From Simplicispira psychrophila DSM 11588 (GTDB lineage Bacteria > Pseudomonadota > Gammaproteobacteria > Burkholderiales > Burkholderiaceae_C), in NCBI RefSeq assembly GCF_000688255.1, contig NZ_JHYS01000018.1, positions 1 through 64,000 of the forward strand: a stretch of 64,000 bases of DNA, written 5' to 3'. Below are positions 55,262-63,990 of the stretch, one piece after another. Positions within the stretch are counted from its first letter, which is position 1, and each line of letters begins with the position of its first letter. The translations under genes and the position numbers were made by a program. The notes under the pieces are model-generated. The model was not told where the DNA came from, did not search any database, and saw nothing but the letters and a program-made list of their open reading frames with translations.

Positions 55262-57616
55262 ATGACTGAAACTGCCGCTGCGCCCTTGGCCGACGCTGAC
55301 ACCAATGCCGGCGCCGGCATCGAGTCGCCCCCTGTTTCCGCTGCCATAGCCCAGTTGCTGCAGCAAACGATGGAATTGGCGCTGCAATGCCACCGTGACA
55401 AGCAGTGGGCAGAAGCTGCTGAGCTTTATTACGCCGTGTTGCGCCAGCAGCCAGAACACCCTGATGCCAACCACAATTTGGGGGCGATAGCGGTGGAGCA
55501 GGGCGACCCTTTGGCCGCCATTCCTTTATTTCAGATCGCATTGCAAGCCGATCCCAAGTCCAGCCCCTACTGGGTTAGCTTGATTGATGCGCTGATGCAG
55601 GCGAAGGAATACACGCTGGCCACCGATATTTTGGAAGATGCCCGCCGCGCCGGTTTGAATCTTGGCAATGTGGGTGAACTGGTCGAGCGCCTGGTGGAAG
55701 TCGCCATGCGGCGTGCGCGTAACACGCCAGTAATCAGGGGAATTCAGCCACCGCAGGCGCAAAGCAGCAAGCTGGCGCGTTTGTATGAAGCCAATGACTT
55801 TGACGCGGTCATCAAGCTCAGTAAAAAGATAGCGCACCAGTACCCGCAAAGTTTGGTGGGATGGAAAGGCTTGGGTGCGGGCTATATGCGCCAGGGCCTA
55901 CGCGAAAAAGCTATCGACGCACTGCAGCACGCCTTAGCGTTGGATTCGACCGACTTTGATGCTCTGAGCAACTATGGTTTGGCCCTGTCGGCGCGCGGGG
56001 AGCTGGTGCAAGCAGAAATTTTGCTCCGCCAAGCGACACGGTATCGTCCGCGTGTAAATATTGGCTGGTTCAATTTGGGCCTTGTGCTGCGTTCGCAGGG
56101 CCGTTTTAACGACATTGAGCGCGTTTATCGCAGTGCCCTTGATGCTGTGGGCGACAGAATTGGCGTGCTGATCAATCTCAGCATCTGGCTGACTGACTTG
56201 AACCGCTTGACCGAGGCCGAAGAAACTGCCCGCCAGGCTATTGCTGAAAAGGCCAATTCAGCAGTGGCCCATGTCCAATTGGCCATGGTGCTTAAAGATC
56301 AGGGGCGATTAGTGGAGTCGGTAGAGGCATTGCGCCATGCCATCGTGCTTGACCCGAACGAGTTTGTCAGTTTGAGTAATTTGTTGTTTGTTGCCAATTG
56401 CATTCCGGATATGGACCCGTACGAGCGTTTTGCTTTATACCAAGAATTCGATGAACGTTTTGGTAAGGCCTTTCGTCCGTACTGGCGCCCGCACACCAAC
56501 CTACGCTCTACCGCACGGCGTTTGCGTGTAGGCTATGTGGCACCCGTTTTTCGGTATCATTCTTCGCAAAAATTTTTGGAGCCCTTGTTCGCCCACCACA
56601 ACCATGAGCGCGTTGAGTTGTTTGCTTATGCGAATAACTACGAATTGGATGATGAAGTTACCGATCGTTATCGCACTTATTTTGATCACTGGTGCGAGAC
56701 GGGCGATCTCCATGACCAGCAGCTGGTTGATCGTATCCGGGCTGATGGTATTGATGTGCTGGTGGACATTGCTGGCCAGACCAAGGGGGCTCGTTTAGCA
56801 GTTTTTGCATCCAAACCAGCGCCGGTGTCTTTGCACTGGTTGGACTCGGGTTACACCACTGGCCTGTCGGCGATTGACTATTACCTGACTGACGCTGCTA
56901 CCGTCCCGCCCGGTTCTGAAGATTTGTTTACAGAAATACCTTGGCGTTTGCCACACACGCAGTTGTCCTACCGACCCGATGCCGCCAGCATGGGTGCGGT
57001 CGGCCCCTTGCCTGCACTGGAGCGTGGTTACATCACTTTTGGCTCCTTGACCCGTGCAGTACGGCTTAATGCGGGACTCATCGCTACTTGGGCGCAATTG
57101 CTGCAGCGCGTGCCCCATTCCAAGCTGGTGCTCAATAGCATGAACTTTCATACAGCTGATATCTGCGACGTGTGGATACAGCGCTTTGCTGATTTGGGCA
57201 TTCCTGCCGATCGCTTGCAAATGGGTTATCAAACCCCGCCTTGGGATGTGTTACGTGGCATCGATATCATGCTCGACTGCTTTCCGCAAAATTCGGGTGC
57301 AACCTTGTTCGAATCGCTCTATATGGGCTTGCCCTTTGTATCTTTGGCCGGCGCACCCAGTATGGGTACGTTGGGTGCATCGGTGTTGACCGCGCTGGGG
57401 CGCCCGGAGTGGGTTGCCCATTCGAAAGAGGAATACCTCGATAAGCTGGTGGCATTGGCCAGTGACGTGCCGGCGCTGGCCGCGCTGCGTTCAGGCTTGC
57501 GCGCCGAGATGCAGGCCAGTGCGCTCATGGACGAGCCCGGTTTTGCCCGTGATGTGGAAGATGCCTATTTCGCCATGTTCCAGCGCTGGATTGATACCAC
57601 GCCCGAGGAGGTTTGA
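55262..57616 (+). CDS. TPR-containing GT41 (SPINDLY/O-GlcNAc transferase-like) glycosyltransferase
   Basis: A 784-residue protein: tetratricopeptide repeats over about residues 35-400, then a SPINDLY/OGT-type catalytic domain (about 420-770) with [57 protein letters not shown] and MGLPFVSL. The family transfers sugars to Ser/Thr of proteins. Two donor-site features of human OGT differ: the lysine (K842) is Arg598, and the NGHTT motif reads NSGAT at 677-681, so the donor may not be UDP-GlcNAc. I chose the ATG at 55262. It is divergent from motA and directly precedes a CDP-sugar pathway. Flagellin is the likely acceptor by context; that is inference. Confidence 0.85.
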   Translation: MTETAAAPLADADTNAGAGIESPPVSAAIAQLLQQTMELALQCHRDKQWAEAAELYYAVLRQQPEHPDANHNLGAIAVEQGDPLAAIPLFQIALQADPKSSPYWVSLIDALMQAKEYTLATDILEDARRAGLNLGNVGELVERLVEVAMRRARNTPVIRGIQPPQAQSSKLARLYEANDFDAVIKLSKKIAHQYPQSLVGWKGLGAGYMRQGLREKAIDALQHALALDSTDFDALSNYGLALSARGELVQAEILLRQATRYRPRVNIGWFNLGLVLRSQGRFNDIERVYRSALDAVGDRIGVLINLSIWLTDLNRLTEAEETARQAIAEKANSAVAHVQLAMVLKDQGRLVESVEALRHAIVLDPNEFVSLSNLLFVANCIPDMDPYERFALYQEFDERFGKAFRPYWRPHTNLRSTARRLRVGYVAPVFRYHSSQKFLEPLFAHHNHERVELFAYANNYELDDEVTDRYRTYFDHWCETGDLHDQQLVDRIRADGIDVLVDIAGQTKGARLAVFASKPAPVSLHWLDSGYTTGLSAIDYYLTDAATVPPGSEDLFTEIPWRLPHTQLSYRPDAASMGAVGPLPALERGYITFGSLTRAVRLNAGLIATWAQLLQRVPHSKLVLNSMNFHTADICDVWIQRFADLGIPADRLQMGYQTPPWDVLRGIDIMLDCFPQNSGATLFESLYMGLPFVSLAGAPSMGTLGASVLTALGRPEWVAHSKEEYLDKLVALASDVPALAALRSGLRAEMQASALMDEPGFARDVEDAYFAMFQRWIDTTPEEV

Positions 57617-57618
57617 GC

Positions 57619-58389
57619 GTGAAAGCCGTCATCCTTGCCGGTGGCCTGGGCACACGGATTTCAGAAGAATCGCACCTGCGTCCCAAGCCGATGATTGAGA
57701 TTGGTGGGCGCCCCCTCCTGTGGCACATCATGAAGATATACGCCGCGCATGGCGTGAACGACTTCGTCATTTGCCTGGGCTACAAGGGCTACGTTATCAA
57801 AGAGTATTTTGCCAACTACTTTTTGCACTCGTCTGATGTCACCTTCGACATGGCAGAAAACCGCATGGAAGTGCACCGTCGCCATGCCGAGCCGTGGCGT
57901 GTCACACTAGTCGATACCGGCGACAACACTATGACTGGTGGCCGTCTGCGCCGCGTGCGCGAATATCTGACACCCGGCGAGGCGTTTGCCTTTACTTATG
58001 GCGACGGCGTGGCCGACATCGACCTGACGGCGGAATTCGCCTTCCACCGCGCCCACGGCCAATGGGCTACCGTGGCCGCCGTACAGCCGCCCGGGCGCTA
58101 CGGCGCCTTGCAAATGGAGGGCAGCCGGGTCAGCGCCTTCACCGAAAAGCCCCGGGGTGATGGCGGCCTGATCAACGGCGGCTTTTTTGTACTGCAACCC
58201 GAGGTACTCGATTTGATTGCCAGCGACCAGACCAGCTGGGAGTTGGAACCGATGGCCGCGCTGGCCGCACAAAACCAGCTACAGGCGTTTGAGCACAGCG
58301 GCTTTTGGCAGCCGATGGACACTTTGCGCGAGAAAACTCTGCTGGAAGAGTTGTGGCAATCAGGCCAAGCGCCATGGAAAGTGTGGTGA
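57619..58389 (+). CDS. rfbF: Glucose-1-phosphate cytidylyltransferase
   Basis: A 256-residue nucleotidyltransferase making CDP-glucose from CTP and glucose 1-phosphate (Salmonella RfbF is 257). The N-terminal signature is [14 protein letters not shown]...RPKPM (about 5-25); GDGVADIDL holds the metal-binding Asp, and [14 protein letters not shown] and [11 protein letters not shown] complete the family pattern. I chose the GTG at 57619, with AGGAGG seven bases upstream; a TTG two codons earlier has no usable spacing. It starts two bases after the GT41 stop, so expression is coupled. Confidence 0.95.
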   Translation: MKAVILAGGLGTRISEESHLRPKPMIEIGGRPLLWHIMKIYAAHGVNDFVICLGYKGYVIKEYFANYFLHSSDVTFDMAENRMEVHRRHAEPWRVTLVDTGDNTMTGGRLRRVREYLTPGEAFAFTYGDGVADIDLTAEFAFHRAHGQWATVAAVQPPGRYGALQMEGSRVSAFTEKPRGDGGLINGGFFVLQPEVLDLIASDQTSWELEPMAALAAQNQLQAFEHSGFWQPMDTLREKTLLEELWQSGQAPWKVW

Positions 58390-58391
58390 AC

Positions 58392-59471
58392 ATGACTAGC
58401 GGGATCCTGCCAGACGCCCCTTTTTGGCGCGGCAAGCGCGTGCTGCTGACGGGTCACACCGGCTTTAAGGGGGCTTGGTTGGCGCTGTGGCTGCAGCGCA
58501 TGGGCGCGCAGGTCACTGGTTTGGCGTTGGCGCCAGCCACCCAGCCGGCGCTGTTCGATTTGGCGTGCGTGGCACAGGGTATGGATAGCCAATTGGCGGA
58601 CATCCGTGATGCCGCCGCTGTAGCCACAGTCGTGCGTGCGGCCCAGCCGGAGGTGGTGTTGCACTTGGCGGCGCAAGCGCTGGTACGCCCCGGCTACGCC
58701 GCGCCGCTAGAGACTTTTGCCACCAACGTCATGGGTACCGCTCATCTGCTGGACGCCTTGCGCGGTCAGCCCAGTGTGCGCGTGGCAGTGGTGGTGACGA
58801 CCGACAAGGTGTACCGCAACCGCGAATGGGTGTATCCGTACCGCGAGGATGACCCGCTCGGCGGGCACGACCCCTACAGTGCCAGCAAAGCGGCGGCTGA
58901 ACTGGTGGCGGCCAGCTACCGCGACAGTTTTTTGGCCGTACAAGGCGTGGCCGTGGCCACGGCCCGCGCCGGCAACGTGATTGGCGGCGGCGACTGGGCC
59001 CAAGACCGTCTATTGCCCGATGCCGTGCGCGCGTGGCAGCAGGGCGCCACCTTGCACATCCGCCATCCCCAGGCCACGCGGCCCTGGCAACATGTGCTGG
59101 AGCCTTTGGCGGCCTATTTGCGGCTGGCTGAAGTGCTGTGGCAACACCCGCAGCGCGCCGGTGCCTACAATTTCGGCCCCCTGCCACACGAAGCCGCTAC
59201 CGTCAAAAATGTGGTCGAAATGGCTTCTATGGCTTACAAATCAAGCGCTGTAAGCTATCAAAATAATAGTGTAAATCCGCACGAAGCCCACTGGCTGGCG
59301 CTAGAAACCGCCCACGCCCGCAGCACGCTGTGCGTACAACCGCGCTGGCCGTTGGCGACTGCCGTGGCGCGCACCCTGGCGTGGTACCGCGCCCAGCAGC
59401 AAGGGGCTGATACGCTGGCGCTGTGCTATGCCGACATCGACGCTTACATCGATCCCTTGGCACAGCCATGA
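58392..59471 (+). CDS. rfbG: CDP-glucose 4,6-dehydratase
   Basis: A 359-residue NAD-dependent short-chain dehydratase converting CDP-glucose to CDP-4-dehydro-6-deoxyglucose (Salmonella RfbG ~359). NAD motif GHTGFKG near 22-28, catalytic TTDKVY and Tyr-x3-Lys in DPYSASKAAAE, substrate region AGNVIGGGDWAQDRLLPD. I chose the ATG at 58392, two bases after the rfbF stop. Residues about 277-293 (SMAYKSSAVSYQNNS) are coded by a copy of the interspersed palindromic repeat, read in frame without changing the total length. They replace a variable surface segment just before the conserved PHEAHWL, so the enzyme may still be active. Confidence 0.92.
   Translation: MTSGILPDAPFWRGKRVLLTGHTGFKGAWLALWLQRMGAQVTGLALAPATQPALFDLACVAQGMDSQLADIRDAAAVATVVRAAQPEVVLHLAAQALVRPGYAAPLETFATNVMGTAHLLDALRGQPSVRVAVVVTTDKVYRNREWVYPYREDDPLGGHDPYSASKAAAELVAASYRDSFLAVQGVAVATARAGNVIGGGDWAQDRLLPDAVRAWQQGATLHIRHPQATRPWQHVLEPLAAYLRLAEVLWQHPQRAGAYNFGPLPHEAATVKNVVEMASMAYKSSAVSYQNNSVNPHEAHWLALETAHARSTLCVQPRWPLATAVARTLAWYRAQQQGADTLALCYADIDAYIDPLAQP
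59221..59272. repeat. Interspersed palindromic repeat inside the rfbG coding frame
   Basis: GCTTACA (59232-59238) pairs perfectly with TGTAAGC (59249-59255); ATCAAGCGC lies in the loop and CTATCAAAATAATAG follows. These words are the hallmark of the intergenic copies, especially 63960-63978. The reading frame stays open through it. Confidence 0.8.
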
Positions 59472-60028
59472 GCCGCTTTGCCGTCACTCCGACAGCGCTG
59501 GCTGGTTTGCAGTGCATCCAACGCCAGCCGCTGCAAGACGCGCGCGGATTTTTGGCGCGGTTGTTTTGTGCGCAAGAACTGGCCGCCGCCGGCTGGCCCG
59601 GCCCGGTAGCGCAAATCAACCACACCCACACCGCCGAGTGCGGCACCGTGCGTGGCCTGCACTACCAACGCCCGCCCGCGCCCGAGGCCAAATTGGTCAG
59701 CTGCCTGCGTGGTGCAGTCTGGGATGTGGCGGTGGACTTGCGCGCCGGCTCGCCCACTTTCTTGCAGTGGCACGCGCAAGAACTGTCAGCGCAGAACCAC
59801 TGCGCGCTGCTGATTCCGCCCGGCTTTGCGCACGGCTTTCAGGTGCTAGAAGCCGGTACTGAGTTGCTGTATCTGCACTCTGCCCCCTACACCCCCGCTT
59901 GCGAAGGCGCACTGCACGCGCAAGACCCGCGCCTAGCCATTGCTTGGCCGCTGCCGGTACACGGCCTGTCGGCGCGTGACGCGGCCCACGCATGGCTTGA
60001 CACGTCCTTTGAAGGAGTCCGTTTGTGA
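59468..60028 (+). CDS. dTDP-4-dehydrorhamnose 3,5-epimerase-like (RfbC/cupin) enzyme
   Basis: A 186-residue cupin-fold sugar epimerase of the RfbC family (usual 180-185). Motifs: DARGFLARLF, INHTHTAECGTVRGLHYQ (catalytic His in GLHYQ), LRGAVWDVAVDLR and IPPGFAHGFQVL. In a CDP-glucose pathway it should epimerise C3 and/or C5 of the 4-dehydro-6-deoxy sugar, not dTDP-rhamnose, since no rmlA/B/D are present. Its ATG overlaps the rfbG stop (ATGA) and its stop overlaps the next start (GTGA), so all are translationally coupled. Confidence 0.9.
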   Translation: MSRFAVTPTALAGLQCIQRQPLQDARGFLARLFCAQELAAAGWPGPVAQINHTHTAECGTVRGLHYQRPPAPEAKLVSCLRGAVWDVAVDLRAGSPTFLQWHAQELSAQNHCALLIPPGFAHGFQVLEAGTELLYLHSAPYTPACEGALHAQDPRLAIAWPLPVHGLSARDAAHAWLDTSFEGVRL

Positions 60029-61284
60029 GCTCTTGTTCTAATTTCGTCCCCGCGCCGATGCACTGCCGCCACTGCGCCGCGCCGGTCACGCGGGTGCTGG
60101 CCGATTTGGGCACTGCGCCGCCGTCCAACGCCTACCTGCGCCTCGCCGCCCTGCAGGCGCCCGAGCGCTGGTACCCGCTGCGCGTGCTGGTGTGCGAGAA
60201 CTGCTGGCTGGTGCAGACCGAAGACTTTGCCCAGGCGCACGAGCTGTTCGATGCCGAATATGCCTATTTCAGCTCCTACTCCAGCAGCTGGCTGGCCCAT
60301 GCACAGGCCTACGTAGCCAGCATGGTCGAGCGCTTTGGCTTGGGCGCGCACAGCCAAGTGGTCGAAGTGGCGGCCAACGACGGCTACCTGCTGCAATACG
60401 TCGACCAGCGCGGCATCCCCTGCTTGGGCATCGAGCCCACTGCCAGCACCGCCGCCGCCGCCCGCGCCAAAGGCATCACCGTGGTCGAGCGCTTTTTTGG
60501 CGTAGCGCTGGCGCAAGAACTGCGCGCCCAAGGTCACAGCGCCGACCTGATGGCCGCCAACAACGTGCTGGCCCATGTGCCCGACATCAACGACTTTGTC
60601 GCCGGCTTTGCCACTTTATTGAAGTCCACGGGCGTGGCGACGTTCGAGTTTCCGCACCTGCTGCGCTTGGTGCAGCAGTGCCAGTTCGACACGCTGTACC
60701 ACGAGCACTTTTCTTATTTATCGCTCAGCGTAGTGCTGCGCATCTTTGCGGCCAACGGCCTGGCGGTATTTGACGTGCAAGAGCTGCCCACCCACGGTGG
60801 CAGCCTGCGTGTGCTGGCGCAGCGCAGCGATACGAGTGCGCAGCCTATTTCTCCTGCCGTCGCCGCCCTGCTGGCACGCGAATCCGCTGCCGGCATGATG
60901 ACAGCGGATTTTTATGGTGATTTTCAGCTCCAGGCCTTACGTATCAAGCGCGAGCTGCTCTTATTCTTGATAGACGCACAAGCCCGTGGCCGCAAGGTAG
61001 CCGCCTACGGTGCTGCCGCCAAAGGCAACACCCTGCTCAACTTCGCCGGTGTGCGCGGCGATTTGTTGCCCTACGTGGTGGATAAAAATCCGGCCAAACA
61101 AGGCCAATTTTTGCCCGGTAGCCGCATCCCCATCGTCGATGAAGCCCACCTGCGCGCGCACCGCCCTGATGTGGTGCTGATCCTGCCGTGGAATTTGCGC
61201 GATGAGGTGATGGCGCAGCTGGCCTATATCCGCGAATGGGGCGGCCAATTTGCAGTCGCGGTGCCGAGCTGGCAACTGTGCTGA
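60025..61284 (+). CDS. Sugar C-methyltransferase (TylCIII/NovU type)
   Basis: A 419-residue SAM-dependent methyltransferase with the full three-part layout of NDP-hexose C-methyltransferases: an N-terminal zinc-binding domain (CRHC near 14-17 and CENC near 57-60), the SAM domain with VVEVAANDGYLLQY and MAANNVLAHVPDINDF, and a C-terminal domain with AAYGAAAKGNTLLNF and VVDKNPAKQGQFLPGSRIPI. TylCIII and NovU methylate C3 or C5 of 4-keto-6-deoxy sugars. GTG start at 60025 with GAAGGAG upstream. Residues about 295-315 may be coded by a decayed repeat copy. Together with rfbF/rfbG this predicts a CDP-linked branched 6-deoxyhexose. Confidence 0.92.
   Translation: MSSCSNFVPAPMHCRHCAAPVTRVLADLGTAPPSNAYLRLAALQAPERWYPLRVLVCENCWLVQTEDFAQAHELFDAEYAYFSSYSSSWLAHAQAYVASMVERFGLGAHSQVVEVAANDGYLLQYVDQRGIPCLGIEPTASTAAAARAKGITVVERFFGVALAQELRAQGHSADLMAANNVLAHVPDINDFVAGFATLLKSTGVATFEFPHLLRLVQQCQFDTLYHEHFSYLSLSVVLRIFAANGLAVFDVQELPTHGGSLRVLAQRSDTSAQPISPAVAALLARESAAGMMTADFYGDFQLQALRIKRELLLFLIDAQARGRKVAAYGAAAKGNTLLNFAGVRGDLLPYVVDKNPAKQGQFLPGSRIPIVDEAHLRAHRPDVVLILPWNLRDEVMAQLAYIREWGGQFAVAVPSWQLC
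60921..60973. repeat. Possible decayed repeat copy in the C-methyltransferase gene
   Basis: CCTTACGTATCAAGCGC then GAGCTGCTCTTATTCTTGATAG recalls the repeat order CTTACAAATCAAGCGC, AGCTGCT and TTTTGATAG. The coded residues (QALRIKRELLLFLIDA) also fit the normal family helix, so similarity by chance is possible. Confidence 0.35.
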
Positions 61285-61333
61285 ACGGTGCTGAAGGCAT
61301 CTATACATTCAATCTACACAACCAGGAAATTTC

Positions 61334-62401
61334 ATGAGCAACGATCCCCGCGACTTGGATGGAAAACGTTTGCAGCAGGCGCTGCGTTTGTTAGGTCGAG
61401 ATACGGTGCTGCGTGCGCGTTTAGTTGAATTTTTGCGCGACTGCGAGCCAGCCTTGGTGTATGACGGAGCCGTGCGAGACGACGTGGTGGGGCCGATCAT
61501 CGATGCCCTGCATGAAGACAGCGACGTTTATGCTAAAGAACTGGCCGACGGCACGCGCATGGAGTTTTATTACCGCACCAAAATCGCGCGCGATTTGCTG
61601 CTGTCGGCCAGCGATCGTCCAACCCACGTTTGGGAGCCACAAACCACCAAGTTGCTGCTGACACTGGCACGCCACCTGCAGGGTGACGTTATCGTCGGCG
61701 GTGCCTATTTTGGTGATCAGGCCGTATTGGTGGCCAAGGCTATTGCCCCGGCTGGCTTGAAAGTGCATTGTTTTGAACCCAATCCCGATCAAGCGGCCAT
61801 GTTGCAGAGCAATGTGGCGCTCAACCAGTTGACCAATGTGGTGGTCAATAAAACCGGCCTGTGGAATCGTTCTGGTGAGCGGATGCGTCTGGACGGCTTT
61901 GACTCGTTTGCCAACGCAGTGGCGGCATCCGATGGAGAGGGTTTCAGCACCGAGGCCATGGACGACTACGCTGCCCGACAAGGCATTCGCGTTGGCCTGA
62001 TCCAGTTGGACATCGAAGGTGCCGAGCTGGCCGCTTTGCAAGGTGCGCAGCAACTGCTGGCCAAAGACCGCCCCGCAGTGGTGTTCGAGGTGCACCGCCA
62101 TTATGTGGACTGGAGCCAAGGCTTGCGCGCAACACCCATCTGCCAGCTCTTTTTGTCTCTGGGCTATGAAATTTTTGCCGTGCGCGACATCAACTCGCAC
62201 CGTGAAATGCCCGGCCAGCCGGTGGAGCTGGTGCCGTTGGATGCCGTTTATTTGGATGGCCCGCCGCACGGTTTCAATATGCTGGCGCTGCCGGATGCCA
62301 GCGTGTTGGATACGCCCGAATTTCGCCGAGTAGAAGGTGTCAGCCCCAAATTGCTGCCGCACAAGGCGGCGCACCTGCACCATCCGATAGGTGGTTTTTG
62401 A
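61334..62401 (+). CDS. FkbM family methyltransferase
   Basis: A 355-residue SAM-dependent methyltransferase of the FkbM family. The N-terminal ~105 residues have no recognised domain; then the Rossmann core shows GDVIVGGAYFGDQAVL (SAM loop), VHCFEPNPDQAAML, VNKTGLWNRSG, and IQLDIEGAELAALQGAQQLL with VVFEVH. FkbM enzymes O-methylate sugars or polyketides, and in glycan loci usually sugars. Start ATG 61334 follows AGGAAATTTC. It lies 49 bases after the C-methyltransferase gene, the largest gap in this otherwise tightly packed run. Confidence 0.9.
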   Translation: MSNDPRDLDGKRLQQALRLLGRDTVLRARLVEFLRDCEPALVYDGAVRDDVVGPIIDALHEDSDVYAKELADGTRMEFYYRTKIARDLLLSASDRPTHVWEPQTTKLLLTLARHLQGDVIVGGAYFGDQAVLVAKAIAPAGLKVHCFEPNPDQAAMLQSNVALNQLTNVVVNKTGLWNRSGERMRLDGFDSFANAVAASDGEGFSTEAMDDYAARQGIRVGLIQLDIEGAELAALQGAQQLLAKDRPAVVFEVHRHYVDWSQGLRATPICQLFLSLGYEIFAVRDINSHREMPGQPVELVPLDAVYLDGPPHGFNMLALPDASVLDTPEFRRVEGVSPKLLPHKAAHLHHPIGGF

Positions 62402-62404
62402 GCC

Positions 62405-63280
62405 ATGCCGGTTGACGACAGCCTGTTGACGGGGCGCTTGTTCACCGTCATCGGTGCAGCGGGTTTTGTCGGCCAGCGTGTAGTCGCCCGGCTGCGTGCC
62501 GCCGGTGCCTGCGTCTATGCCCCAGTGCGCGATGACCCCGCACTGTGGCAGCAGCCTTTGGGACAAGTGATCTACGCCGCTGGATTGACGGCAGACTATT
62601 TGGCACGGCCCTTTGACACCGTGCAAGCCCACGTCAGCCTGTTGGCTCAGGTGCTACAGCGCGGCCAGTGGGAGGCTCTGGTTTATCTTTCCTCCACCCG
62701 CCTTTACGACAGCTTGGGTGCTATCGACTGCACAGAGTCGCTACCGCTACAGCTGAACCCAGCGCAGCCGCGCCATTTGTACGACTTGTCCAAGGCTTTG
62801 GGCGAGTCGCTGTGCCACAGCGTGGGGCAGGGGCGGGCACGCATTGCACGGCTGGCCTGTGTCTATGAAGGCATAGAAGATGCCGATGGCTTCTTGCCCG
62901 CGCTGCTGCGCCAAGCATTGGCCGCGCGCGTGCAGGCCTGCGCGGTAGGGCCGGCTGCTCGGGGGGTGTTGTCCATCGATTCCTCGCCCGCATTCGAGCG
63001 CGACTATGTGCAGATGGCTGATGTGGTTGAGGCTTTGCTCCACATCCTGTTGCAAGGCCAGCAGGTGGTTTACAACGTCGCCAGCGGTTGCAATGTGCCC
63101 AATGCTGCTTTGTTTGACTACTTGGCGCAGCATGGCCAGTGCGACGTGCAGGCCATGCAGACGGGTACACCCAACCCTGCACCACAGATCAGCATTGCGC
63201 GTATGCGTGCCGAGTTTGATTGGCAGCCGCGCAGCGTGTTTGAGCTGTTGGATAGCCTTTACAAGGAGCTGGGATGTTGA
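62405..63280 (+). CDS. NAD-dependent epimerase/dehydratase family protein
   Basis: A 291-residue extended short-chain dehydrogenase. The Rossmann glycine motif is GAAGFVG near 17-23, STRLYD follows strand five, and the catalytic Tyr-x3-Lys is YDLSK near 127-131. It resembles GDP/UDP/dTDP-sugar epimerases and reductases but is shorter than GalE-type enzymes. By context it may reduce or epimerise the 4-keto group of the C-methylated CDP sugar, the step otherwise missing in the pathway; this is inference. It starts 3 bases after the FkbM stop and overlaps the next gene by 7 bases. Confidence 0.85.
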   Translation: MPVDDSLLTGRLFTVIGAAGFVGQRVVARLRAAGACVYAPVRDDPALWQQPLGQVIYAAGLTADYLARPFDTVQAHVSLLAQVLQRGQWEALVYLSSTRLYDSLGAIDCTESLPLQLNPAQPRHLYDLSKALGESLCHSVGQGRARIARLACVYEGIEDADGFLPALLRQALAARVQACAVGPAARGVLSIDSSPAFERDYVQMADVVEALLHILLQGQQVVYNVASGCNVPNAALFDYLAQHGQCDVQAMQTGTPNPAPQISIARMRAEFDWQPRSVFELLDSLYKELGC

Positions 63281-63927
63281 AGCTGGTGCATTTTTCACGT
63301 GCTGACTTGCTGCAATACGTGGTGCGGCAATTGGATCAGTTCTTTCCCGATGGATTGCAGCCCGACGCTGCTGACTTATTGCGCCCACACATGGATGTGG
63401 CACTAGATCGGTTGGGGTACTGCATTGATGCTGTACGCCCATGGAAGCCGGGCGAGTTTGACCACCTGCATTCGTCGCAATACACCATTTTTCTGTATTA
63501 CCTAGCGCACACCGTGTGGACGGTTACTGGGCAGCGTAGCTTGTGCGCCAAATTGTTTGGGCTGAACAAAGCCCTCAATGGCATTGATTTGTTCTACGAA
63601 ATTGAACTGCCGCCGGTGTTCTTTATCGGCCACTCGGTGGGCATCGTCTTTGCCAAGGCTACCTACGGTAATTATTTAGTGGTGTACCAAAACTCCACCG
63701 TGGGAAAAAACCATGGCGTGGCGCCGGTGTTGGGTGATGGTGTGGTGATGTACCCCAACACCGCCATCATTGGGCGCTGCGATGTGGGCGCTGGCACGGT
63801 GCTGGCGCAAGGGGTTAGTCTGATCAATACCAGCACGCCGGGCCACTGCACGGTGTATCCCGGCCCGGCGGGCGCGGTGGTGTGCAAGCCAACTGGGCGT
63901 AATGTATTGGCTGATATTTTTCGATGA
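63274..63927 (+). CDS. Serine acetyltransferase-like hexapeptide-repeat protein
   Basis: A 217-residue protein with a helical N-terminal half (1-115) and a left-handed beta-helix C-terminal half (VFFIGHSVGIVFAKATYGNYLVVYQNSTVGKNHG onward), like serine O-acetyltransferase (CysE). The CysE catalytic region usually reads DIHPAAxIGxGxxxDH; here IGHSVGIVF lacks that aspartate, so the substrate is probably not serine. In a glycan locus O- or N-acetylation of a sugar is more likely, but there is no direct proof. Start ATG 63274 follows AAGGAG and overlaps the epimerase stop. It is the last complete gene of the window. Confidence 0.78.
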   Translation: MLKLVHFSRADLLQYVVRQLDQFFPDGLQPDAADLLRPHMDVALDRLGYCIDAVRPWKPGEFDHLHSSQYTIFLYYLAHTVWTVTGQRSLCAKLFGLNKALNGIDLFYEIELPPVFFIGHSVGIVFAKATYGNYLVVYQNSTVGKNHGVAPVLGDGVVMYPNTAIIGRCDVGAGTVLAQGVSLINTSTPGHCTVYPGPAGAVVCKPTGRNVLADIFR

Positions 63928-63934
63928 AATAAGT

Positions 63935-63990
63935 CTACAGCCCTTTAAATACATGCGTTGATAGCTATCAAAATAATATTTGATGGATGC
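63935..63990. repeat. Short interspersed palindromic repeat
   Basis: CAGCCCTTTAAATACATGCGTTGATAGCTATC AAAATAATA in pieces: CCCTTTAAATAC, ATGCGTTG, ATAGCTATCAAAATAATA. It shares CCCTTTAAATAC with the flgI-flgH copy and CTATCAAAATAATA with the in-gene rfbG copy, linking the two variants. It follows the acetyltransferase-like gene and runs to near the window end. Confidence 0.7.

Noticed and set aside
63274-63927. True serine O-acetyltransferase (CysE) for cysteine synthesis
   Set aside because: The catalytic DIHPAA-type motif is not intact and the context is a glycan locus; called only as CysE-like.
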